Assembly: GCF_016863035.1 (NCBI RefSeq)
Contig: NZ_BOOC01000001.1
Span: forward strand, 372,001 to 436,000
Direction of reading: 5' to 3'
DNA: 64,000 nt
Source of the DNA: Microbispora corallina
GTDB taxonomy: Bacteria; Actinomycetota; Actinomycetes; Streptosporangiales; Streptosporangiaceae
The notes below the pieces were generated by a model. The model was not told the DNA's origin. It did no database searches and saw only the letters and a program-made list of their open reading frames with translations. Within the stretch, counting starts at the first letter, position 1, and each line of letters begins with the position of its first letter. Below, in pieces: positions 57,382-64,000 of the stretch. The translations under genes and the position numbers were made by a program.

Positions 57382-60381
57382 TCAGCCGTCGTAGAAGACC
57401 CGTTCGGCCACGGCCCTGGCCCGGCGCGTCATCCGCCGGTAGTCGTCGACGAAGTCCTCCGAGCCGTCCGGCGGGTATCCGAGGGCCCGCGCGATCAGCG
57501 CCCGCTCCTTGACCACGCCGGGGATGCTGTCGGCCGCCCGGCCGCGCACCAGCATGATCGCGTCCCGGATCCGGGAGGCGAACAGCCACGCCTCGGACAG
57601 CACCGCCTCGTCGGCCGGGTCGAGCAGGCCCTCCGCCGCGGCGGCGCGCAGGGCGTCGAGCGTCCGGGTCGTCCGCAGGGCCGGTACGGCTCCCGCGTGC
57701 CGGAGCTGGAGGAGCTGCGCCACCCACTCCACGTCGGCGAGGCCGCCGCGGCCGAGCTTGGTGTGCAGGGTCGGGTCGGCGCCGCGCGGCAGCCGCTCGG
57801 CCTCCATCCTGGCCTTGAGCCTGCGGATCTCCAGCACGGCGTCGTCGGAGATGCCGTCCGCCGGGTACCGCAGCGGGTCGACCATGTCCGTGAACGCCCG
57901 GCCGAGCTCGGCGTCCCCGGCGCAGAACCGGGCCCGCAGCAGCGCCTGGGCCTCCCAGTGGGACGACCACCGGTCGTAGTACGCCTTGTAGGACGCGATC
58001 GTCCGCACGAGCGGGCCCTGCCTGCCCTCGGGCCGGAGCCCGGCGTCCACCTGCAGCGGCGGGTCGGGGGCGGGCAGCGAGAGCAGCCGCCGGGTCTGCT
58101 CGGCCACCGCGTGCGCCGCGTCGGTCGCCTCCCGCTCCGGCACGCCGGGCAGCGGGGCGTGCACGAACATCACGTCGGCGTCGCTGGCGTAGGAGCTCTC
58201 CAGCCCGCCCAGCCGGCCCATCGCGATGACGGCCATCCGCGTCGGGAACGGGCGGCCGGCCGAGACCTTGTTCACGGCGGCGTCCAGGGCGGCCTGGATC
58301 GTCACGTCGTTCAGCGTCGCGAGGGCCTGGCCGACCTCTTCGATGTCGATGAGGCCGGACAGGTCGGCGCAGGCCGTGCGGAACAGCTCCCGGCGGCGCA
58401 GGGCGCGCACGGCCGCGACCGCCGTCTCGGCGTTCTCGCCGTGCCGGGTCACGGCCGCCGCCGCCTCGGCCACGAGCGTCGCGGGCGGCCGTACGGCGAG
58501 CTCGGCGGGCGAGCCGAGCATCGCGACGGCGTCCGGCGCGTGCAGCAGTAAACCGGTCACGTAGCGGCTCGTGCCGAGCAGCCGGGCCAGCAGCTCGGCG
58601 ACCGCGGTCTCGTCGCGCAGCAGCCGCAGGTACCAGGGTGTGGAGCCGAGCTTGTCGCTCACCTGGCGGAAGCCGAGCAGGCCCGCGTCCGGGTCGGGGG
58701 CGTCGGCGAACCAGGCGAGCATCACCGGCAGCAGCGTCCGCTGGATCGCCGCACGCCGGGACACTCCGCTGGTCAGCGCCGCGATGTGGCGCAGCGCGCC
58801 CTCGGGGTCGGTGTAGCCGAGCGCCTCCAGCCGGGCCGTGGCCGCGGCCGCCGACAGCCGCGCCTCGGTCTCGGGGAGCCGGGCGACCGCCTGGAGCAGC
58901 GGCCGGTAGAACAGCTTCTCGTGGAGCCGCCGCACCTCCAGGGCGTGGCGCTTCCACGTCGTGGTGAACTCGCCCACCGGGTCGGTCGTCATGCCGAGCC
59001 CCCGGCCGATCCGGCGCAGGTCGGCCGTGTCCGACGGCACCACGTGCGTACGGCGGAGCCGGTGCAGCTGGATCATGTGCTCGACCTGGCGCAGGAACGT
59101 GTAGGCCTCGGCCAGCGCCTTGGCGTCGTCCCGGCCGACGTACCCGCCGCGGGACAGGGCGGCCAGCGCCGACAGGGTCGCCCGCCGCCGCAGGAGCGGG
59201 TCGGAGCGCCCGTGCACGAGCTGGAGGAGCTGCACGGCGAACTCGATGTCGCGCAGCCCGCCCGGCCCGAGCTTGATCTGCCGGTCGGCCTCGCCCGCGG
59301 GGACGTGGGCCTCGACGCGGCGGCGCATCGCCTGGACGTCCTCGACGAAGTTGGGCCGGGCCGCCGCCTGCCAGACCAGCTCGTTGACGGCCGAGGCGTA
59401 CTCCCGGGCGAGCTCCTGGTCGCCCGCGACCGGGCGCGCCTTCAGCAGCGCCTGGAACTCCCACGTCTTGGCCCAGCGGCGGTAGTAGGCGATGTGGCTC
59501 TCCAGCGTCCGCACGAGCGGGCCCATCTTGCCCTCGGGCCGGAGGTTGGCGTCCACCTCCCACAGGGACCCCTCGGGCGTGCTGGTGGAGCAGGCCCGCA
59601 TCATGCCCTGGGCGAGGCGGGTCGCCGTCTGCAGCGCCTTGGTCTCGTCGACCCCGTCACGCGGCTCCGCCACGAAGACCACGTCGACGTCGGAGATGTA
59701 GTTGAGCTCGCGGGCGCCGCACTTGCCCATGCCGATGACGGCGAGGCGGACGTTACCGGCGTCGGCGGTCTCCGCGCGGCTGATCGCGAGGGCCGCCTCC
59801 AGCGCGGCGCCGGCGAGGTCGGCCAGCGCGGCCGCGGTCTCGGCGAGGGTGGCCTCGCCGGTGACGTCGCGCCCGGCGAGCTGGAGCAGCCGTCCGCGGT
59901 AGGCGACGCGCAGCGCCTCCGTCGCCGGGCCGGCCGCCGCGGGCTCGGCCGTCTCCAGCGACGCGCCGCCCGCCACCGGCTCGGCCGCGTCCGGGTCGGC
60001 GCCGACGGCGAGCAGCAGCTCCTCGCGCATCTCCCGGTCGGTCGGCCGTGCGGCCGGCTGGAGCAGCTGCAGGCATTCGGGGTGCCGGACGACGTGGTCG
60101 CCCAGCGCGACGCTCAGCCCGAAGACGCCGAGCAGCCGCCCGCGCAGGGCGGGGTCGGCGCGGAACGCCCCGAGCACGCTCGGGTCACGCTCGACGAGGC
60201 GGTTCAGCGACGTGAGCGCGAGGTCGGGGTCGGCGGCGCGGACGAGGTCGTCGAGCAGGGCGAAGTCGCCGACCGCCTCGGGCCCGAGCTCGTCGAGGAG
60301 CCGCTCCGCCCGGGCGCCGTCGGCGAACCCGAGTGCCGCCAGGCGTCCTGCCGTCGTCTGTATCCGAGGCGCGGCGTTCAC
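57382..60381 (-). CDS. glnE: Bifunctional glutamine synthetase adenylyltransferase/deadenylase GlnE
   Basis: Switches GlnA off by adenylylating its Tyr and on by phosphorolytic removal. The 999-residue protein has two homologous halves: the deadenylase (MGKCGARELNYISDVDVVFV, with AspValAsp) and the adenylyltransferase (MGRLGGLESSYASDADVMFV, AspAlaAsp), each with partner motifs (PLVRTLESHIAYYRRWAKTW; PLVRTIASYKAYYDRWSSHW). GTG 60381 has GGAGGAAGGA upstream and then VNAAPRIQTTAGRLAALGF, so the longer frame to 60591 is rejected. GlnA lies 22 kb away. In M. tuberculosis (Rv2220-Rv2221c) the two are neighbours, so the interval here is inserted DNA. Confidence 0.96.
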   Translation of the reverse strand: MNAAPRIQTTAGRLAALGFADGARAERLLDELGPEAVGDFALLDDLVRAADPDLALTSLNRLVERDPSVLGAFRADPALRGRLLGVFGLSVALGDHVVRHPECLQLLQPAARPTDREMREELLLAVGADPDAAEPVAGGASLETAEPAAAGPATEALRVAYRGRLLQLAGRDVTGEATLAETAAALADLAGAALEAALAISRAETADAGNVRLAVIGMGKCGARELNYISDVDVVFVAEPRDGVDETKALQTATRLAQGMMRACSTSTPEGSLWEVDANLRPEGKMGPLVRTLESHIAYYRRWAKTWEFQALLKARPVAGDQELAREYASAVNELVWQAAARPNFVEDVQAMRRRVEAHVPAGEADRQIKLGPGGLRDIEFAVQLLQLVHGRSDPLLRRRATLSALAALSRGGYVGRDDAKALAEAYTFLRQVEHMIQLHRLRRTHVVPSDTADLRRIGRGLGMTTDPVGEFTTTWKRHALEVRRLHEKLFYRPLLQAVARLPETEARLSAAAATARLEALGYTDPEGALRHIAALTSGVSRRAAIQRTLLPVMLAWFADAPDPDAGLLGFRQVSDKLGSTPWYLRLLRDETAVAELLARLLGTSRYVTGLLLHAPDAVAMLGSPAELAVRPPATLVAEAAAAVTRHGENAETAVAAVRALRRRELFRTACADLSGLIDIEEVGQALATLNDVTIQAALDAAVNKVSAGRPFPTRMAVIAMGRLGGLESSYASDADVMFVHAPLPGVPEREATDAAHAVAEQTRRLLSLPAPDPPLQVDAGLRPEGRQGPLVRTIASYKAYYDRWSSHWEAQALLRARFCAGDAELGRAFTDMVDPLRYPADGISDDAVLEIRRLKARMEAERLPRGADPTLHTKLGRGGLADVEWVAQLLQLRHAGAVPALRTTRTLDALRAAAAEGLLDPADEAVLSEAWLFASRIRDAIMLVRGRAADSIPGVVKERALIARALGYPPDGSEDFVDDYRRMTRRARAVAERVFYDG

Positions 60382-60696
60382 CGTTCCTTCCTCCACCCCG
60401 ACGTCGATCACGTCGGCCCCCCGAGACAGGCCTTCCCAGTAACGGTACACATGGGATGAAAGCCTCCTCGCTGAGATCGGCTCCCGACGGGGCCGCTCCT
60501 CCGGGTCGCTGCCGGACCCACCGCCGTCGACCTGGTGTGCCCCCCGGGCGCCCGCATGGGGTCGGGCGCGCCGGTGGAGCACATCGCACACGGTAACTCG
60601 CGGCCCTGTGCGCGTCCTTAGCGGTTTCTCAGCGTAATCGGCCCATCACGCGGATTGCCCGCGCACCTCGCGCGTCTCCCCGGCGTGGCGTCCCGT
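60382..60696. other. 315-nt gap upstream of glnE
   Basis: No gene seen. It should carry the glnE promoter near 60382-60480. I looked for a GlnR-type site; GGTAAC stretches occur but none with the 5-6-5-6 spacing found before glnA. Confidence 0.5.
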
Positions 60697-61395
60697 TCAC
60701 TCCATGGCCACCTGGGCGGCGAACGCCTCCGCGAAGGGCCGCCAGGTGGCCTCGAGCTCCGGCTCCGCCTCCCGCACCCGCGCGTCCAGGTCGGCGACCC
60801 GGAGCGGGTCCATGTCGCTCGTGCCCGTCCAGGACGCGAAGATCCCCGCGGACGCCTCGGGGTGGAACTGGACGGCCCAGGCCCGCTCCCCCAGCCGGTA
60901 CGCCTGGTTGGGGTACTGGGAACCGGTCGCCAGCCGCACCGCCCCCGCGGGCAGCGCGGTCATCGCGTCGTAGTGGTACTGCACGGCCCGCCACGGCCCG
61001 GCCGGCAGCGCCGAGAACAGGGGGTCGTCCGCGGCCTCCGGCAGCGGCTCGATCGCCCCGGCGCCGATCTCCAGTCCGGCCGTCCCGCGCTCGACCGTCC
61101 CGCCGCAGGCGATGGTCATGAGCTGGGCCCCCAGGCAGATCCCCAGGGTCGGGACGCCGGACTCCACCGAACGCGCCATCAGCGCCCGGGTCGCCGGCAG
61201 CCAGCCGTACCCCTCGTCGTCCCAGGCGGACGCCGCCCCGCCGAGGACGAGCAGCCCGTCCCCTGCCCGCTCGGGCACCGGCTCACCCTTGTACGGCCGG
61301 ACGACCTCGCACCGGACGCCCGCCCCCTCCAGCCATCCGGCGAAGAACCCGAGCCCGGCCTCGGCCTCGTGCTCGATGACGATGAGTTCATGCAT
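60697..61395 (-). CDS. Type 1 glutamine amidotransferase (GMP-synthase-like)
   Basis: Class-I amidotransferase or related hydrolase of 232 residues. The Cys nucleophile is in LGICLGAQLMTIAC, the His/Glu pair in AVQFHPEASAGIF, and the N-terminus IVIEHEAEAGLGFFAGWLEG is common in YheB/GMP-synthase-like proteins. ATG 61395 is used. There is no synthase domain beside it, so it may be a stand-alone gamma-glutamyl hydrolase type enzyme. Divergent from the alpha/beta hydrolase. Confidence 0.9.
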   Translation of the reverse strand: MHELIVIEHEAEAGLGFFAGWLEGAGVRCEVVRPYKGEPVPERAGDGLLVLGGAASAWDDEGYGWLPATRALMARSVESGVPTLGICLGAQLMTIACGGTVERGTAGLEIGAGAIEPLPEAADDPLFSALPAGPWRAVQYHYDAMTALPAGAVRLATGSQYPNQAYRLGERAWAVQFHPEASAGIFASWTGTSDMDPLRVADLDARVREAEPELEATWRPFAEAFAAQVAME

Positions 61396-61463
61396 GATCC
61401 GAGCTTAGGGACACATATCCAGATGAGACATCCCTGGGCGGGTCGTACCGTACAGTCCGAATC

Positions 61464-62330
61464 ATGAAATTCGATGAGGTGGCCGTCCCCGGCGGGCGGC
61501 TCCGGATCGCCCTCTTCGGCGAGGGCCCGCGCCTGGTCATCGCGGCGCACGGCATCACCGGCTCACACGTGTCCTGGGGCGCGGTCGCCGACGCCCTTCC
61601 CCCGGGATGGACGCTGGTCGCCCCCGACCTGCGCGGACGCGGTCACAGCGCCGGCGTCTCCGGCCCGTACGGGCTGGACCGCCACGCGGAGGACCTCGAC
61701 CTGGTCGCCCGGCACGTGGGCGCGGACGAGACGAGCGTGCTCACCGGCCACTCCATGGGCGCCTATGTGGCCGCCCTGCACGGCGCCGCCCGGCGCTACG
61801 CCCGGGTCGTGCTGATCGACGGCGGCCTGCCGCTGCCGATGCCCCCGGGCGCCGACCCCGACGAGGTGCTGACGCTGACCCTGGGGCCGGCGATCCAGCG
61901 GCTGAGCATGACGTACCCGAGCGTGGACGCCTACGTGGACTTCTTCCGGGCGCACCCGGCGCTCGGCGAGGGCTGGTCGCCGCTGGTCGAGGAGTACGTC
62001 CGCTACGACGCGACCGGCGCCGAGAGCGCCGTCCGCTCCCGCGCCCGTGAGGACGCCGTACGGCAGGACGGGCGCTGGCTGCTGACCGAGACCGAGGCCA
62101 TCGCCGCGGCGCTCAAGGCGGTCGAGGCGCCGCTGTCGCTGCTGCGCGCCCCGCGGGGACTGCTCAACCAGCCCGTCGGCATGCTGCCCGACGACCTCGC
62201 GGCGGAGTGGGCCACGCGGCTGCCGTCGCTGCGCCAGGAGGTCGTGGACGACTGCAACCACTACACGATCGTGTTCGACCCGCGCTGCGCCCGTCTCGTC
62301 GCGAGCCGGCTGACGGAGCCGTCCCCCTGA
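61464..62330 (+). CDS. Alpha/beta hydrolase
   Basis: Serine hydrolase of 288 residues with the canonical fold: RLVIAAHGITGSHVSWG, the nucleophile elbow LTGHSMGAYVAALH, acid region, and the catalytic His in VDDCNHYTIV near the end. Substrate unknown (esterases, haloperoxidases, lipases all possible). ATG 61464 starts MKFDEVAVPGGRLRIALFG, which is normal for the family. Divergent from the amidotransferase by 68 nt. Confidence 0.9.
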   Translation: MKFDEVAVPGGRLRIALFGEGPRLVIAAHGITGSHVSWGAVADALPPGWTLVAPDLRGRGHSAGVSGPYGLDRHAEDLDLVARHVGADETSVLTGHSMGAYVAALHGAARRYARVVLIDGGLPLPMPPGADPDEVLTLTLGPAIQRLSMTYPSVDAYVDFFRAHPALGEGWSPLVEEYVRYDATGAESAVRSRAREDAVRQDGRWLLTETEAIAAALKAVEAPLSLLRAPRGLLNQPVGMLPDDLAAEWATRLPSLRQEVVDDCNHYTIVFDPRCARLVASRLTEPSP

Positions 62331-62340
62331 GGGACGGCGG

Positions 62341-63102
62341 TCAGGCGCAGTCGGCGACCGGGCGCGGCGTGATCCAGGTGGCCGCGGCGGCCGCGACCAG
62401 CGTGCCGTCCAGCTCGTAGACCGCGCTCACGCCGAACAGCTTGCGGCCCTCGCGCCGGACCGGGCGGGCCACGACCGAGTAGCGGCCCATCGGGTACACG
62501 CGCCGGTAGACCTGGCCGGTCAGCCGTCCCAGCAGGGCCGACTCGACCGGCTGGGAGGCGGCGCCGGAGCAGTGGTGCGCCCATCCGGTGGCGCAGTCGA
62601 GGGCCGCCCACACGATCGACTCGGGGACCACGCCGTGCTCGTCGGTCACGCCCACCGGCACCCGCCACCCGGCGGCCACCAGGTCGGTGCCCTCGACCGG
62701 CCCGGGGAAGATCCGCAGGCCGTCGCCAGGCTCCCGTACGCCGCAGGCGAAGCACCCCGCGATCGCGTGGCCGCCCAGGCCGGGGAAGCCCGCCTCGGCG
62801 CGGGCCGCGTCCGTGAACGACACGAACGGCGGCGGGGTGAGGGTCTCCGCGACGGGGATGGCCTCCACGAGGTGGCTGTCGTCCCGGCACAGCGCGACGG
62901 CGTTGCCGACGTGCTCGACCGCGAGCTCCGTCTCCAGCGGGACAGGTTTGTGGAGGGTGACCTCCACCGGGGACTCGTTGCCCGCCCCGCGCAGCACGCC
63001 CGCCAGCGTGCCGGCGATCCAGCCGCCGTTCGCGGTGCCCTCCGGCCCACGGAAGCGCTTGGGCACGGTCAACACGGTCTGCAGCCCCACAGCCGCCGTC
63101 AT
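62341..63102 (-). CDS. Double hot-dog thioesterase-like protein
   Basis: 253 residues. The N-terminal half (GPEGTANGGWIAGTLAGVLR, then PVEVTLHKPVPLETELAVEH) and the C-terminal half (SIVWAALDCATGWAHHCSGA, RLTGQVYRRVYPMGRYSVVA, RREGRKLFGVSAVYELDGTL) look like the two hot-dog folds of PaaI-like or acyl-CoA thioesterases. A CFACG pair (GCFACGVREPGDG) between them recalls a structural Cys motif seen in some actinobacterial homologues. Substrate unknown. It converges on the hydrolase with 10 nt between their stops. Confidence 0.8.
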   Translation of the reverse strand: MTAAVGLQTVLTVPKRFRGPEGTANGGWIAGTLAGVLRGAGNESPVEVTLHKPVPLETELAVEHVGNAVALCRDDSHLVEAIPVAETLTPPPFVSFTDAARAEAGFPGLGGHAIAGCFACGVREPGDGLRIFPGPVEGTDLVAAGWRVPVGVTDEHGVVPESIVWAALDCATGWAHHCSGAASQPVESALLGRLTGQVYRRVYPMGRYSVVARPVRREGRKLFGVSAVYELDGTLVAAAAATWITPRPVADCA

Positions 63103-63141
63103 TGGGTTACGCCCTCCCCAGGTCCCTGAAACGGTTCATCC

Positions 63142-63172
63142 GTAAAAGTCGTAACAACGAAACCGATTTTAC
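63142..63172 (-). promoter_or_regulatory. Interrupted inverted repeat upstream of the thioesterase gene
   Basis: GTAAAA(G)TCG and CGATTTTAC, 63142-63151 and 63164-63172, around a short AT-rich centre, 40-70 nt upstream of the 63102 start. It may be an operator; not matched to a known regulator. Confidence 0.35.
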
Positions 63173-63281
63173 TGTTCCGGCCTGAGATCCAGAAAAACAT
63201 GCGGCGGTGTCAGGATCATTAGCAGCCTGTAACACCTCCATGACCGGCGGGGGCGGAGGTCCCCGCGCGCGCCGGGCCCGC

Positions 63282-63890
63282 TCACGGCCCGGCGCCATCC
63301 GGTGGCGGGTCGACCAGCATACGCATCAGCTCTCGCAGCCGTACGGCGAGGGACTCCTCGTCCATGCCGGCGAGCGCGGGGGTCGCGACGACCTTGCGCA
63401 TCAGCCACACCCCGGCGATCAGGGACAGCAGCAACTCCGCCCGCGCCTCCGCGTCCGTCCCGGACAGCAGACCGGTGAGGTGCCCCCCCACGTGCCTCTC
63501 GATGCCCGCCCGGATGATCTCCGCGGCTCGCGGATTCGCCGCCGACCGGAGCATCAGCAGGAACGGGTCCAGGTCGTCGGCGTACGGCGCGGTCCGCCTG
63601 GCCACGGCCTTCGCCGTCTGCTCGCTCAGCGCGTCCGGGTCGTCGCCCACCACCGTTCGCGGCGCGAAGGAGCGGTCGACCGCCTCCGCGAAGAGCTGTT
63701 CCTTCGACCCGAAGTAGCGGTTGACCAGCATGGCGGTCACTCCCGCGTTGCCGGCCACCTCCCGTACTCCGGCGCCGTCGTAGCCGGCGCGGGTGAACGC
63801 CTCCACCGCCGAGATCAGGATCGCCTCACGGGTCGCGCCGGCGTCGCGCCGCCGTGAGCCGTCAGCCGGTCCACGCGTGTCCTCCACCAT
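63282..63890 (-). CDS. TetR-family transcriptional repressor
   Basis: Ligand-responsive repressor (202 residues). The helix-turn-helix is in the first 65 residues: TREAILISAVEAFTRAGYDG, VREVAGNAGVTAMLVNRYFG then SKEQLFAEAV. The C-terminal domain (about 80-195) is the ligand and dimer part, with FLLMLRSAANPRAAEIIRAG and LLSLIAGVWLMRKVV. ATG 63890 directly follows a perfect operator palindrome. Probably represses itself and the divergent SDR gene. Ligand unknown. Confidence 0.92.
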   Translation of the reverse strand: MVEDTRGPADGSRRRDAGATREAILISAVEAFTRAGYDGAGVREVAGNAGVTAMLVNRYFGSKEQLFAEAVDRSFAPRTVVGDDPDALSEQTAKAVARRTAPYADDLDPFLLMLRSAANPRAAEIIRAGIERHVGGHLTGLLSGTDAEARAELLLSLIAGVWLMRKVVATPALAGMDEESLAVRLRELMRMLVDPPPDGAGP

Positions 63891-63932
63891 GTCTACGAGT
63901 GTAGACTCATGTCGAGGTCTACAGCTGTAGAC
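63891..63932. promoter_or_regulatory. Two TetR operators: GTCTAC-N4-GTAGAC twice
   Basis: Copies at 63891-63906 (centre GAGT) and 63917-63932 (centre AGCT), with identical arms and centres 26 bp apart. They fill the intergenic space between tetR and the divergent SDR gene. This pairing is strong evidence that the linked TetR protein regulates both genes. Confidence 0.8.
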
Positions 63933-63956
63933 ACACAGTGCGAACGGGGGAATTCC

Positions 63957-64000
63957 ATGAACCTGAACCTGGCCGGCAAGCGTGCTCTGGTCACCGGTTC
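63957..64000 (+). CDS. SDR family oxidoreductase, 5' end only (cut by window)
   Basis: Fifteen codons beyond the window start, reading MNLNLAGKRALVTGS, the NAD(P)-binding start (TGxxxGxG) of short-chain dehydrogenases. GGGGG with 7-nt spacing lies before ATG 63957. Controlled, by position, by the divergent TetR repressor. Confidence 0.8.
   Translation, partial: MNLNLAGKRALVTG

Noticed and set aside
60382-60696. GlnR-type site before glnE
   Set aside because: GTAAC-like boxes occur but not with the box spacing of the glnA site.
1-64000. CRISPR arrays and secondary-metabolite clusters
   Set aside because: No regularly spaced 28-37 bp repeats seen; no polyketide, peptide-synthetase or RiPP core genes among the frames.

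Overview
The window is very GC-rich with GTG starts and short stop/start overlaps throughout. Its contents are typical of actinomycetes: an actinobacterial bc1-aa3 respiratory branch, a mycothiol-type MDMPI-fold protein, the PspA/PspAA/HtpX/PspAB set, DUF3043 and DUF4191 proteins, GlnA with GlnE, and a GlnR-type promoter. As I recall them, gene orders in Mycobacterium tuberculosis (qcrB to glnE, Rv2196 to Rv2221c) and Streptomyces coelicolor (ctaC to glnA) match the core parts. A Streptosporangiales-like or Streptomyces-like actinomycete is my inference; I cannot fix the genus.

Region 1 (1-10.6 kb) covers respiration, sulfur and NAD. It holds the 3' part of qcrB, an L,D-transpeptidase lipoprotein, the coupled genes ctaC-ctaD-ctaF (minus strand), a cysteine desulfurase coupled to a TusA-like sulfur carrier, an adenosine-kinase-like PfkB enzyme, an ErpA/IscA Fe-S carrier and the [4Fe-4S] enzyme NadA. 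Region 2 (10.6-22.2 kb) covers envelope stress and housekeeping: an MDMPI-fold protein, the overlapping pspA-pspAA-htpX-pspAB operon, a DUF3043 protein, a membrane-anchored SUKH protein, an aldo/keto reductase, cobU/cobS, and a GntR-DUF1648-CPBP operon. Region 3 (22.2-35.2 kb) covers the TCA cycle, lipoate and nitrogen: pepA, lpd, sucB, an epimerase, peptidase E, lipB, lipA, DUF4191, a methyltransferase, an RDD protein, a one-TM protein and glnA with a GlnR-type promoter. The LipB homologue has lost both residues of its catalytic dyad while lipA and sucB look intact.

Region 4 (35.2-57.2 kb) is accessory DNA lodged between glnA and glnE. It opens with a graveyard of integrative elements: a tyrosine-recombinase C-terminus with a second partial copy 4 kb away, an IS30 N-terminus, a frameshifted membrane protein, and a VapBC-type toxin-antitoxin pair between two copies of a tRNA-Gly(CCC) 3'-end sequence, one of which abuts a decapitated S66 peptidase. 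Then come an ABM-truncated haemoglobin fusion, a frameshifted DHFR-family gene, an MFS-DGPF-ECF42 sigma operon with a matching ECF42-type promoter, a double APH-fold fusion, stress and small-molecule genes, an orphan histidine kinase, a large repeat-bearing membrane protein, and an ECF sigma factor fused through a zinc-finger and a membrane segment to an extracellular GH128-like hydrolase.

Region 5 (57.4-64 kb) returns to core genes: glnE (adenylylates GlnA), a class-I glutamine amidotransferase, an alpha/beta hydrolase, a double-hotdog thioesterase-like protein, and a TetR regulator with two perfect operators facing the start of an SDR gene cut by the window end. I saw no rRNA, intact tRNA or CRISPR array. 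Computations I could not run (alignments, structure prediction, database searches) are named where they would decide a point.
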